Assembly (NCBI RefSeq): GCF_900115365.1
Contig: NZ_FOWD01000006.1
Span: 110,105 to 174,104 of the forward strand
Source: Anaerocolumna aminovalerica
GTDB taxonomy: Bacteria; Bacillota; Clostridia; Lachnospirales; Lachnospiraceae
DNA length: 64,000 bases
Reading direction: 5' to 3'
Positions 1 through 8,861 of the stretch are shown piece after piece. The notes below the pieces were generated by a model. It was not told where the DNA came from. It saw nothing but the letters and a program-made list of their open reading frames with translations, and searched no databases. The position numbers and the translations under genes are program-made. Numbering within the stretch: position 1 is the first letter of the stretch; every line of letters starts with the position of its first letter.

Positions 1-123
1 CGGTACTGCTTTAGGGGCACTAATTCCTATCTTGACCTGATCCCCTTTTACATCCAGTATTGTTATCTCTATGTCATTTCCAATCATAATAGATTCATTT
101 ATTTTTCTGGAAAGGGTTAGCAT
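1..123 (-). CDS. csrA: CsrA carbon storage regulator, N-terminal part (runs off window start)
   Basis: The minus strand reads [20 protein letters not shown] followed by [20 protein letters not shown]. This is the characteristic N-terminus of the small RNA-binding translational regulator CsrA; about 41 residues are visible and the C-terminus lies outside the window. The start codon sits inside the last codons of fliW and overlaps it by 7 nt, so the two are probably translationally coupled. In Firmicutes CsrA represses flagellin mRNA and is antagonised by the FliW protein, which fits this position at the end of a late flagellar operon. Confidence 0.93.
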   Translation of the reverse strand, partial: MLTLSRKINESIMIGNDIEITILDVKGDQVKIGISAPKAVP

Positions 124-587
124 TTAACTTTCTCCCTTCCTTTTGATTTCTGAATTATGTCATATACTTTGTATTTAATTTCATAATCCTGATTCTCTAC
201 AATAGCCTGGCAGCCTTTTCTGGTATCTCCATTGATGATAAAAGGCGCCTTTAGATTGACAGACATTTTTGTTATGTCAGTTGGCACGGTAACCGTTAAT
301 AGCAGGACCAGGTTATCCTCATTGATTCCACCAAGAGGCTTTAGTAATTCATCCTCTACTACAGGATTATAATCCGGTTTTACGATAAAAGGATTAATCA
401 CCGGCAGAGCAAGACCAGGTTCTTCAATACTTTGTAACCAAGAGATAGTTGGTTTTTCACTATCTTCAATGTCATAAAGGATTGTGTATTGTTTGTATTC
501 CTCAAACCCCATGATTCCCTGGTCAAATGTTATGATTTTACTCTCGTCTAAATCAATTTCTCCGAAATGTTTTGTTTGAATTAACAT
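117..587 (-). CDS. fliW: FliW flagellar assembly factor, CsrA antagonist
   Basis: This 156-residue protein matches FliW in length and in its N-terminal pattern ([20 protein letters not shown], then [13 protein letters not shown]). FliW is a cytoplasmic protein that binds flagellin and CsrA alternately, coupling flagellin translation to export. It lies between flgL and csrA, the usual clostridial and bacillar order, and its stop codon overlaps the csrA start. An AAGGGATAT ribosome binding site precedes the ATG. Family assignment is secure; the regulatory role is taken from characterised homologues. Confidence 0.95.
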   Translation of the reverse strand: MLIQTKHFGEIDLDESKIITFDQGIMGFEEYKQYTILYDIEDSEKPTISWLQSIEEPGLALPVINPFIVKPDYNPVVEDELLKPLGGINEDNLVLLLTVTVPTDITKMSVNLKAPFIINGDTRKGCQAIVENQDYEIKYKVYDIIQKSKGREKVKC

Positions 588-656
588 ATATCCCTTGTCC
601 CTTCTAATAAGTTTTATACTTATCTATTGTTTCTTTCATTCTTATTAATATTAATC

Positions 657-2165
657 TTACAAGAAGTTTAATAATGAATTCTGTACGATTTTGGATGCAG
701 CTGAAAGGGAAGCATTATAGATACTATTTGCTATATTAAATTTAATGATAGTTTCAACTAAATCCACATCTTCATTCTTTGACATAAGGTCTGTAAAGTC
801 AACCTTCTGACCGCCTAAACGGTCTTCTGTCAGTTCCAATCTTACATATCTGCTGCCTAAATCAGAAGTTGCAATATTCACCGTTTCTTCATACGCCTTA
901 GACTCACTCATGCCCTTATTAAATTTATCCCGCATTACTTTTGTTTTTAATACCAGTTCGGTATTTAACTTTTCCAGCATATCATCTAATGCGGCCTTTT
1001 GGTCCCCAGTAATATCAGGATTTTTTAACATTTTTTCAACTTCTTTAATTTTATTTTCCGTTGTGGTAACATCTCTGATTGCCGCTTGTATTTCATCTAT
1101 TGTTCTGCCAATACTATGTTTAATTGCGTCTTTACCTTCTGTATTAATGGTTAATTTTTGACCAAAATTCACCTCATACTGAATCTTTTGTCCTTCCGGG
1201 TTAATAGTATAATTTACAGCTTTAGCAGGTGTTACATTGGAATCCGTTTTTGTGCACTTAAAATAGTGTTCCGGCCTTAAATCACCTTTTTTAAATTCTG
1301 CTTTATCGTAAGATACTTCTATTTTTTCCGATAGCCTGATAGCATTATAATCATCATCATGAAGAATTAACTCACCTGTTTCAGGAATATAATTAACCGT
1401 CCCTTTTACCGGAGAATATGCATTAGGATCCGTAACCGATATTTGTGTTATGGGAAGATTACTATATGGTAATGAATCGTCATCCACCATTTTATATGAC
1501 AATTGACCTCCTCCTGCTATTCCTGCCAAACTATCATAAGATAAACGGATTCTATGGACATTTTGTAAAGATGGTGTGTTTAAAACAGTTGAATTAGGGT
1601 CGGCAGGGTCATATTGATTCAGCTCATTATTCCCAATTACCTTTGATATAGATTCAATATCACTTCCGGCAAAAATCTCCGTAATGGTATAATTGATGTT
1701 ATCAGAAGCCTTTATTGCTTCATTAAAAATCAGACTGGTATCCGTCTTGTAACCCGTAAAAACATATCTTCCCGCATAATTTGTATTACCTTCCTGATAT
1801 ATCTGCTGCTTTAGTTCATTTAAAACCTGAGATATACTGTTACGGTCTTCTGGTGTTAAATCATCACTAGCACCATCAACGCAACTACTATTGATCTTGG
1901 TTATCATTTCTTTGATGTTCTTAAGAGCACTTTCAGTTATATCCATCCAGGCAAGGGCATCCGGAATATTCTTTTCATAATATTGATTCAGTTCACTTAA
2001 ATTCGTTCTTAATTTTAAAGCTCTAATAGCAACAATAGGGTCTTCTGAGGGACGTTGAATCTTTTTTCCCGTAGCATATTGTTCATCCAAAGTATTCAGC
2101 ATGTTCTTATTCTTGTTTATGTTATGCATCATATTGTTAGACATCATCTTATTGGTAATTCTCAT
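657..2165 (-). CDS. flgL: FlgL flagellar hook-filament junction protein
   Basis: A 502-residue flagellin-like protein. It starts MRITNKMMSNNMMHNINKNK and carries the FlgL signature around residues 25-70 (LDEQYATGKKIQRPSEDP, then alternating helices). The C-terminal helix ends in SKIVQNSLLNFL, a typical flagellin/FlgL end. It is longer than the roughly 300-residue Bacillus FlgL, with an inserted central domain (about residues 150-350) that is probably surface exposed. Transcribed after the two flgK genes and before fliW. Its start is preceded by a short hairpin leader shared with two unrelated genes in the window (see 2166-2198). Confidence 0.93.
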   Translation of the reverse strand: MRITNKMMSNNMMHNINKNKNMLNTLDEQYATGKKIQRPSEDPIVAIRALKLRTNLSELNQYYEKNIPDALAWMDITESALKNIKEMITKINSSCVDGASDDLTPEDRNSISQVLNELKQQIYQEGNTNYAGRYVFTGYKTDTSLIFNEAIKASDNINYTITEIFAGSDIESISKVIGNNELNQYDPADPNSTVLNTPSLQNVHRIRLSYDSLAGIAGGGQLSYKMVDDDSLPYSNLPITQISVTDPNAYSPVKGTVNYIPETGELILHDDDYNAIRLSEKIEVSYDKAEFKKGDLRPEHYFKCTKTDSNVTPAKAVNYTINPEGQKIQYEVNFGQKLTINTEGKDAIKHSIGRTIDEIQAAIRDVTTTENKIKEVEKMLKNPDITGDQKAALDDMLEKLNTELVLKTKVMRDKFNKGMSESKAYEETVNIATSDLGSRYVRLELTEDRLGGQKVDFTDLMSKNEDVDLVETIIKFNIANSIYNASLSAASKIVQNSLLNFL

Positions 2166-2198
2166 ATTAACCTCAATTCCGGCGCATTAACGCCTTTT
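2166..2198 (-). promoter_or_regulatory. Hairpin-SD leader upstream of flgL (copy 1 of 3)
   Basis: On the minus strand the DNA before flgL forms a stem GGCGT/GCGCC with a 4-nt loop, then GGAATTGAGGTTAAT and the ATG. The same arrangement occurs before nagZ (27560-27592) and the SDR gene (60859-60891). GAGGT can pair with the 16S rRNA 3' end, so the hairpin sits just 5' of the Shine-Dalgarno site. Function is unknown; translational control or a conserved initiation context is inferred. Confidence 0.6.
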
Positions 2199-2219
2199 AA
2201 TAACTATAAATTCAAAACA

Positions 2220-3995
2220 TTATACAGCCATCTCATTGATTAATTTGTTGTATATTTCATCCATAACAGATATGGCTTTTGCCGATAAGTTATAAGCGCT
2301 CTGATAACGTATCAGATTCATTCCCTCTTCGTCCATATCTACACCAGATACTGATAACCTTTGATTCGTAATCATACTAAGAATATTAGTCTGACTTGCA
2401 GCAAATGATTTCGCCTTGTCCGTATCAATACCGATCTCCGCCACCAAAGTTTGTAAAAAGGATGCTGGTGCGCCTTGTTTAAATAAAGATTTATTTTCTT
2501 TTAAGGCAATCAACTTTTCCACGATATCATTTTCTTCCACACCATTTGTAATGTCAGTAGCAGTTACTACTTTGGACGGATCTGAATATATAACATCTGT
2601 CACAGTAAAATTAGCTGCCGTAACCTTATAATATTCTTTAAATCCTACTGCCGGGTCGCTGAAATCAAAGTTATTTCCAGTTACTTTATCGTAACCGTTA
2701 AAAAAGTCTAATCCCTGATCGCCGTTTGCATCCTGACCGCTTCTATGAATATCGTTATATGCTCTTGAATAGGTACGTACGAATTCATTCAGCTGTCCCA
2801 TGTAATATGGGATACCTTTATAATTAACGCTGTCTCCAATATGAGTTTTTTCATTATTTGCATCTGCTGCCAAAGGAGAATCAAGATTAAAGGTGTACAC
2901 ATATTTACCATCTGCATCTACGGTAAAATCAAAACTGTTATACTTATATTCATGATTTCCTATTGTAATTATCCCTTCTTCCGGGATACTTAACTTCTCT
3001 ACATCATTGATATTGGTACCGGACAAGGTTACTGTGGTATCACCCTTAGTTCCATTTGCTTTCCCTTGCAGGTTCCCTAAATTATTACCATCTCTTACTT
3101 CAAAAAGGGATTGCAGATAACCACCCAAACTAGCACTTCTTACATTAAATCTTTGACCATCTTCCCATTGGATGTCATAAAGACCTTCTATGTCATTTTG
3201 ATTTGCTTTTTCATCACTTTTTCTTGGAACTACCTTTAAAGTTCTATAATTGTTGGTATCTACCAAGGTTTGATGGTCTAATTTTACTACATAGCTTGTA
3301 ATGCCTATACCATCTCCAACGGTTTTCTCTGTAACAGATATATTAGCTATTTCAGATAACTCATCTACCAACAAAGCTCTTTGATCTCTTAAGTCATTGG
3401 CGAATCCGCCATTTACTTCAAGAGTATTGATTTGTTTTGTTAATGTTGAAATTTGTTTTGCAAGAGAATTGATTCGGTCAACTTGATTCTTTATCTCAAA
3501 GTTACAGTTTTCCTGTATTTGTTTCATACTTGTTGATAAGGAGTTAAAGTACTCTGTTAAGTTCTTTGCAAAATTTGTCACCTGTTTACGAACTGATGGG
3601 CTGGAAGGGTCTTTCGATAATTCTTGTAAAGTATCGTGAAACGTATTAAATGAGGTGGTAAAACCCTTTAAAGCCACTTCATTAAAATAGTTCTCTATCT
3701 CAGTCATATAGTGCTCTTTAGCAGCGTACTCACCATACATGGTATTATTCTTCCAATATTTTAAATCATAATAAGCATTTCTTTCCTGGGTTATGCTTAT
3801 TACGTCTACACCGGATCCAACCATACCATAAGTATTATTTACCCTTAAAGGTACTCCCGCTTGTTGGTTAATGATTTGTCTGCAATAACCTTTTGTTTCT
3901 ATATTGGATATATTATGATAGGTAGTATTTAATGCAGCCTGATAAGTATATAATCCTGATTTTCCTATGTTTAATCCAAAAAATGTGGACGGCAT
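2220..3995 (-). CDS. flgK: FlgK-type hook-associated protein (second paralogue)
   Basis: A 591-residue FlgK. The N-terminus (STFFGLNIGKSGLYTYQAAL, NTTYHNISNIETKGYCRQ) is the conserved rod/hook-associated coiled-coil segment with the NISN..TKGY motif. The C-terminus (DEEGMNLIRYQSAYNLSAKA) is the matching FlgK end. I place the start at the ATG at 3995 because GAGGTG lies 6-7 nt upstream; a GTG three codons earlier is less well placed. It follows a second, clearly different flgK directly upstream, so the filament junction may contain two HAP1 variants, or one copy may have specialised. Confidence 0.9.
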   Translation of the reverse strand: MPSTFFGLNIGKSGLYTYQAALNTTYHNISNIETKGYCRQIINQQAGVPLRVNNTYGMVGSGVDVISITQERNAYYDLKYWKNNTMYGEYAAKEHYMTEIENYFNEVALKGFTTSFNTFHDTLQELSKDPSSPSVRKQVTNFAKNLTEYFNSLSTSMKQIQENCNFEIKNQVDRINSLAKQISTLTKQINTLEVNGGFANDLRDQRALLVDELSEIANISVTEKTVGDGIGITSYVVKLDHQTLVDTNNYRTLKVVPRKSDEKANQNDIEGLYDIQWEDGQRFNVRSASLGGYLQSLFEVRDGNNLGNLQGKANGTKGDTTVTLSGTNINDVEKLSIPEEGIITIGNHEYKYNSFDFTVDADGKYVYTFNLDSPLAADANNEKTHIGDSVNYKGIPYYMGQLNEFVRTYSRAYNDIHRSGQDANGDQGLDFFNGYDKVTGNNFDFSDPAVGFKEYYKVTAANFTVTDVIYSDPSKVVTATDITNGVEENDIVEKLIALKENKSLFKQGAPASFLQTLVAEIGIDTDKAKSFAASQTNILSMITNQRLSVSGVDMDEEGMNLIRYQSAYNLSAKAISVMDEIYNKLINEMAV

Positions 3996-4066
3996 ATCTT
4001 TCACCTCTGTCTCTTTCGTATTTTACTTCCTTGTATTCAGATTAATTATTATACTATTCATAAAAT

Positions 4067-5845
4067 TTACATTCTCGTAATAATATGCTCTAACATATTA
4101 TCAATTACTGTTATATATCTTGCGGAAGCATTATAGGCATGTTGGTATTTTATTAAATTCGTCAATTCTTCATCCGTGGAAACTCCAATGGACTGCTCTC
4201 TCTGGGATTCAATACTGGCAACCATGGATTTCTGATTCAGACTCATGGTGTAATACTGTTCCCCTCTGGTTGCAATGTTACCCATAAATGCCGTATAATA
4301 TCCGTTAAAATTATTCTTAGTTAAAGTATTAGGGGATAATGTTGCAAAAGGCTTCTGCCATGCTTCCACTAATTTTTCCGCAATCTTAATATCATATTCT
4401 TCGGTACCTCCATTTACACTTAAAGGTATTAAAGAATAATTATTAAGTATATTAGGATTTACTTCAATTTCTCCTAATGTAAACAGAGAGTAGTTATCTG
4501 TTTCATCTTCTTCCATATATATCCTGACTTTACCCAGAATTCCATCTCCGTCAAGATCTATACCTAGATCATTCTCATCTATTTCTTTATAACGGACCAT
4601 TGATTTTCGATTAAACAGGGCTTCTCCCATAGTTTGATCTTTATCCATTCCTACCGGTGCGTTTTCAACATCCAATATTTTAATCTTACCACCTGCTGGT
4701 ACCGATAATGAAGTTCCGTCTGCAAAGTTGAATGTGGTGGCAGCTGTAACGGTTATCTCTTTATTAGGGGAAAGTATATCATTCATAGTGGTTACTATTC
4801 CATGAATTAACTGATCAAACTGGGCCTGAACCGTCATAATAACATAGGGTTCCACCTGATTATTATAATAATCCAGCCTTCCCTGATAATTATAAGCCGG
4901 ATCCGTATTATTGGGGTTCGGTATATCTGTATATTTTGCAGGCTTGTCTCCTCTTGCTATTAAAAGTCCCTTCAGGGATCCAATATCCGTTTCTTTGCCG
5001 CCTGTGGTTATTTTTCTTAAATCATATACATCATCTCCGGTGGATTCCCACACAGGTTTTAGCATATCGGAGGATGGGCTTATTTTCTCAAGTCCCATTT
5101 TGTATGTATTTTCTTCAGTAACTAATTGAACGCCTTCCAGATTAACGGTAACTACGCCATCCATATTTTCTCTGTATGTAATTCGTGCAATTTTTCCTAA
5201 TTCGTCTAATAACAAATTACGTCGGTCACGGTAGTCATTTGCATTCTCCATGCCATTACTTTCATAATGGCGAATGGTTTTATTTAAATCACTGATTTCC
5301 GCTGCTATTTGGTTAATACGGTTTACTTGATTTATAATCTGCGTATTTAGATTAACTTGATATTGATTTAATTGTTTTGATATATTTTCCGCATGTTCTA
5401 TAAAACTAACTGCAGTTTGTATAATAGACGTTCTTTTTACAATACTATCAGGTTCTTTAGAAAGTTCCTGAAGAGATATCCAAAACTTTTCTAATGTATC
5501 CTGAAAGGGAACACCTTCCATCTCTCCAAATAAACTTTCAATTTCCTGTACTGCCTCATATTGAACCTCATAATAGCCTTGACGGCCTGACTCTGTACGA
5601 TATGCTTTATCAAGAAATATATCACGTACCTGTCTGACTGCTGCTATATTCGTACCAAGTCCGGTTTGAAATGTAGAGATATGATTTATTCCCCAGTTTA
5701 AATAAGGACTATCAGCCTGTACTATCTGCTGTCTTACATATCCTTTGGTTTCTGCATTCGCTAAATTATGCGCTGTTGTATTCAAGGAATTCTGGCTGGA
5801 ACGTAAACCAGATACTCCAACATATAAGCCACTCATTAAACTCAT
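4067..5845 (-). CDS. flgK: FlgK flagellar hook-associated protein 1 (first paralogue)
   Basis: A 592-residue FlgK with N-terminus MSLMSGLYVGVSGLRSSQNS and the NLANAETKGYVRQQ motif, and the expected C-terminal LTNLIKYQHAYNASARYITV helix. It is secreted through the flagellar export apparatus and caps the hook before filament assembly. It is encoded directly downstream of its presumed chaperone gene flgN. Similarity to the following flgK is obvious at both ends but weak in the centre, as expected for exposed D2/D3 domains. An AAAGGAG site lies about 12 nt before the ATG. Confidence 0.93.
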   Translation of the reverse strand: MSLMSGLYVGVSGLRSSQNSLNTTAHNLANAETKGYVRQQIVQADSPYLNWGINHISTFQTGLGTNIAAVRQVRDIFLDKAYRTESGRQGYYEVQYEAVQEIESLFGEMEGVPFQDTLEKFWISLQELSKEPDSIVKRTSIIQTAVSFIEHAENISKQLNQYQVNLNTQIINQVNRINQIAAEISDLNKTIRHYESNGMENANDYRDRRNLLLDELGKIARITYRENMDGVVTVNLEGVQLVTEENTYKMGLEKISPSSDMLKPVWESTGDDVYDLRKITTGGKETDIGSLKGLLIARGDKPAKYTDIPNPNNTDPAYNYQGRLDYYNNQVEPYVIMTVQAQFDQLIHGIVTTMNDILSPNKEITVTAATTFNFADGTSLSVPAGGKIKILDVENAPVGMDKDQTMGEALFNRKSMVRYKEIDENDLGIDLDGDGILGKVRIYMEEDETDNYSLFTLGEIEVNPNILNNYSLIPLSVNGGTEEYDIKIAEKLVEAWQKPFATLSPNTLTKNNFNGYYTAFMGNIATRGEQYYTMSLNQKSMVASIESQREQSIGVSTDEELTNLIKYQHAYNASARYITVIDNMLEHIITRM

Positions 5846-5966
5846 AATATATACTTGCTCCTTTCAGAGTTTGGAGACTTTGTGGGTAGCACAATCTCTG
5901 GTAGAAACAATGATATCTTTTCTACCTGTGAAGATGTTTTTTCTTCACACTTCTCCAATCTAAAAA

Positions 5967-6482
5967 TTATTGTTTTGTATCAAATATTCCTGTTCCCATA
6001 ACCGGTGTGTCAAATTGAGAGGCACCTTTGTTATAGCCATTATTCATAGTAAGCATTTGGGCACTTTGTATAAAATTCATATTGAATTCTATCATTTCTA
6101 AAGATTGCTGTATTAAGGAATTGTTATGGTCATTAATATCAGCCAGTTTTAAGACGGTTTTCTTTAGTTTCTCATGTACCCTGGTTAATTGTTGTTGTTC
6201 CTTAGGCTGCTTGTCTAGTATTTCAATAATAGTCTGAACTCGAAGTATTTGAGGATCTTTACCGATTACGATACCAATATTATTAACCACTTCTGCCCTC
6301 TTACGCTCCAGGTGGTTAATTTTTTCCACTATACCTTGTTCCTGCTCTGTTATTTGCTGTAATGATTCCAAATCACCTTTTACTATTATCTTGGTTTTCT
6401 TTTCTTCAATAGGAACAAGTTTCTCATATATTTCATATTCCTGTTCTAAAGTTGTTATAAGTTCTTCTATTAAACTAGCCAA
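5967..6482 (-). CDS. flgN: FlgN-like export chaperone for FlgK/FlgL
   Basis: A 171-residue, highly helical protein (MASLIEELITTLEQEYEIYE, KLVPIEEKKTKIIVKGDLES) with the pattern of FlgN, the cytoplasmic chaperone that keeps FlgK and FlgL export-competent. The translation start is TTG at 6482, preceded by AGAGG at 7 nt; no ATG lies near the N-terminus. The low-complexity C-terminus (YNKGASQFDTPVMGTGIFDT) is typical of clostridial FlgN. It lies between flgM and flgK, the conserved order. Confidence 0.88.
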   Translation of the reverse strand: MASLIEELITTLEQEYEIYEKLVPIEEKKTKIIVKGDLESLQQITEQEQGIVEKINHLERKRAEVVNNIGIVIGKDPQILRVQTIIEILDKQPKEQQQLTRVHEKLKKTVLKLADINDHNNSLIQQSLEMIEFNMNFIQSAQMLTMNNGYNKGASQFDTPVMGTGIFDTKQ

Positions 6483-6596
6483 TTTTCAACCTCTTTTCTC
6501 TCATTTTTCCAAATATGATGTCTCTTTGTACCATCTCAAATAATAGGTGAAGAAGTTCTTCTAAGCAGGAAGTATTTTTCTTCACATTTTTACCGG

Positions 6597-6875
6597 TTAA
6601 ATGATTTGATTAAAATAGTTCTCCACTAATTTATTAGCAACTTCTTCACCGGTCACATTATAAGTACCGGATTCTATACGTCTTTTAATGTCATTTACTT
6701 TATCCATTCGAATATCTTCTGCTTTAGCAAGGGCTTTTTTAGCTACTTGATAATCCTTGCCTGTTCTTGAAATTTCTACATGATCTTTTGCAGAAACTCC
6801 CTTTGTCTTGCTGGTTCTCACCGTATTATTCGTCTGGAGCATTTGTGTGATTTTGTTATATGCATCAATACGCAT
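6597..6875 (-). CDS. flgM: FlgM anti-sigma-28 factor
   Basis: A 92-residue protein starting MRIDAYNKITQMLQTN. The C-terminal FlgM helices include the AKKALAKAEDIRMDKVNDIK segment and the conserved NVTGEEVANKLVENYF. FlgM holds the flagellar sigma factor inactive until hook completion. A longer reading exists upstream, but the ATG at 6875 has an AGGAG box about 9 nt upstream and begins at the conserved family N-terminus, so I use it. First gene of the leftward late-flagellar operon, with a candidate sigma-28 promoter about 50 nt upstream. Confidence 0.93.
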   Translation of the reverse strand: MRIDAYNKITQMLQTNNTVRTSKTKGVSAKDHVEISRTGKDYQVAKKALAKAEDIRMDKVNDIKRRIESGTYNVTGEEVANKLVENYFNQII

Positions 6876-6925
6876 TGTTCTTTCACTCCTATTTGTTCTT
6901 TCTACTATATTCTTATTTACATTAT

Positions 6926-6949
6926 TTATCGGACATTTCAGGGTTTTCA
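6926..6949 (-). promoter_or_regulatory. Candidate sigma-28 (SigD) promoter of the flgM operon
   Basis: On the minus strand CCGATAA (complement of 6926-6932) matches the flagellar sigma -10 element exactly. A TGAA at 6946-6949 lies 13 nt upstream as an imperfect -35 (consensus TAAA). It is about 50 nt before the flgM start, as expected for a late flagellar operon. Transcript mapping is not available, so this is motif-based. Confidence 0.55.
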
Positions 6950-6993
6950 TTATAGTTATATTGAATTTTTTCGTTTTCTTAGGCAATAAAATA

Positions 6994-7029
6994 AGCAGGC
7001 ATACCTGTAAAAAGTAGTGTATACCTGCT
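6994..7029 (-). terminator. Hairpin terminator downstream of the DAP decarboxylase gene
   Basis: AGCAGGCATAC pairs with GTATACCTGCT with one mismatch around a short loop. On the minus strand the stem is followed by TTATTTTATTG, consistent with intrinsic termination after the decarboxylase gene and insulation of the flagellar operon. Confidence 0.65.
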
Positions 7030-7105
7030 AACCAGACTTATTTTTACCTTGAAGCTTGAATTCATAAAAATTGGCGTGACTGCATTTCTGATTACGATGA
7101 ATGCA

Positions 7106-8371
7106 TTAATATTTTATATTCTTTAATATGTCACAAAAGTCAAAGGTGGCAAAATAATCTTTGGGAGTTTCTGCCCTACGGATTAATTGTACTGATCCGT
7201 CTTCTTTTAACAGTAATTCGGATGATCTTAATTTACCATTATAATTATAGCCCATTGCAAATCCGTGAGCTCCCGTATCATGAATCACAAGGAAATCTCC
7301 CATATCAATCTTTGGAAGCATTCTATCCACCGCAAACTTGTCGTTATTCTCACACAAAGAACCGGTTATATCATATTTGTGATCACATGGCCCATCTTCT
7401 TTTCCCATAACCGTAATATGATGATATGCACCATACATAGCAGGTCTCATAAGATTGACTGCAGATGCATCTAAACCGATATACTCTTTATGGATATGCT
7501 TCTCATGAATGGCAGTTGCCACCAAATGTCCATAAGGAGCTAACATATAACGACCTAACTCCGTAAAGATAGATACCTCGCCCATACCTGCTGGTACCAG
7601 CACTTCTTCAAAAGTCTTTCTTACACCTTCACCAATTACCATAATATCATTTGGTTCCTGATCCGGCATATACGGTATTCCAATACCTCCGGATAAATTT
7701 ATGAACTTAATATCTGCACCTGTTTTTTCTTTTAATTCAACTGCCAATTCAAATAATACTCTTGCAAGGGTGGGATAATATTCATTAGAAACCGTATTAC
7801 TGGCTAAGAATGAGTGAATACCAAAGTTTTTTACTCCCTTGCTTTTTAATATTTTAAAACCTTCTACCATTTGTTCTTTCGTAAATCCAAATTTGGCTTC
7901 TCCCGGGTTATCCATAATATCCGTACTTATTTTAAATACTCCGCCGGGATTGTATCTGCATGAAATGGTTTCCGGAATTCCTGCAACCTTCTCCAGGAAA
8001 TCAATGTGAGTAAAATCGTCCAGATTAATAGTTCCATTCATTTCTCTTGCTTTTATAAATTCTTCTGCCGGCGTTGCATTGGAAGAAAACATAATGTCAT
8101 TTCCGCTGAATCCAATAGCTTCAGAAAGCATTAATTCTGTCATGGATGAACAGTCTGCTCCGCAGCCTTCTTCTTGCAGAATTTTTAATATAAAGGGATT
8201 TGGGGTGGCTTTTACCGCAAAATATTCTTTAAACCCGCTGTTCCAGGCAAATGCCTCTTTTAATCTTCTTGCATTTTCACGAATTCCTTTTTCGTCATAT
8301 ATATGAAATGGCGTTGGATATTTCTTTGTGATTTCTTTCAATTGTTCTAATGTTACAAATGGTTTTTTCAT
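7106..8371 (-). CDS. lysA: Diaminopimelate decarboxylase (divergent group)
   Basis: A 421-residue PLP-dependent fold-III decarboxylase. It shows the PLP lysine in EYFAVKATPNP (Lys54), the glycine loop SGGIGIPY, the GEGVRKTFEE/ELGRYMLAPYG segments, CENNDKFA with the cysteine of the paired active site, and DTGAHG. The expected reaction is meso-DAP to lysine. The usual HIGSQ substrate loop is replaced by HSFLASN, so it is a divergent clade and substrate is inferred; carboxynorspermidine or another diamino acid is less likely. The start at 8371 has GGAAGGAG at 7 nt; an ATG ten codons upstream lacks one. Monocistronic, with a terminator downstream. Confidence 0.78.
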   Translation of the reverse strand: MKKPFVTLEQLKEITKKYPTPFHIYDEKGIRENARRLKEAFAWNSGFKEYFAVKATPNPFILKILQEEGCGADCSSMTELMLSEAIGFSGNDIMFSSNATPAEEFIKAREMNGTINLDDFTHIDFLEKVAGIPETISCRYNPGGVFKISTDIMDNPGEAKFGFTKEQMVEGFKILKSKGVKNFGIHSFLASNTVSNEYYPTLARVLFELAVELKEKTGADIKFINLSGGIGIPYMPDQEPNDIMVIGEGVRKTFEEVLVPAGMGEVSIFTELGRYMLAPYGHLVATAIHEKHIHKEYIGLDASAVNLMRPAMYGAYHHITVMGKEDGPCDHKYDITGSLCENNDKFAVDRMLPKIDMGDFLVIHDTGAHGFAMGYNYNGKLRSSELLLKEDGSVQLIRRAETPKDYFATFDFCDILKNIKY

Positions 8372-8861
8372 ACTGAACTCCTTCCTACTTATCTTATGCA
8401 TACAATCAATTACCGCTTCTTACTAACTCTTATATATTAACTTTAAAAGTTTTGGTTCAAATAAATAAAAATAATGAAGGCTGCCTATCATTAACCTCCA
8501 TTGGACTAGTATATTTATACATTTTTAATTATTTATATAAATATATCTTAATATAAAAGGAATGTCAATGACTAAATTATTGAAAGATAGCCCTTTGAAA
8601 TTATAATACTTCTTATCCTTTATTTCTTATTGGTTTTCCAGAATTGAGTGTATCACATATGCGGTCTATTTACAACTTTTTAACTGCATCTGCCTTACTG
8701 ATATTTTAGAAATGGTTTGATAAAGACTTAATCATCTTGCCCATAACATGTCTCTTCTGTCTCCTAAAGCATAAAGCGAACATACGATTGCTAAAAAAGT
8801 GGATTTTTATTGGAAAATATGTTACAATATCACTTATGTTTATAAGGAAAGGAATTGAATA
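8372..8861. other. Divergent intergenic region between lysA and the topoisomerase genes
   Basis: No gene is seen in these 490 nt. On the plus strand TTGAAA (8580-8585), a 16-nt spacer and TATAAT (8602-8607) resemble a vegetative promoter, about 255 nt before the topoisomerase gene. Nearer the gene, an extended -10 (TGTTACAAT, hexamer at 8823-8828) is a second candidate. An AAGGAAAGG box precedes the start. I could not recognise a lysine riboswitch. Confidence 0.4.

Noticed and set aside
8372..8861. Lysine riboswitch upstream of the decarboxylase gene
   Set aside because: The lengthy conserved lysine-aptamer pattern is not visible and no terminator lies before the start.
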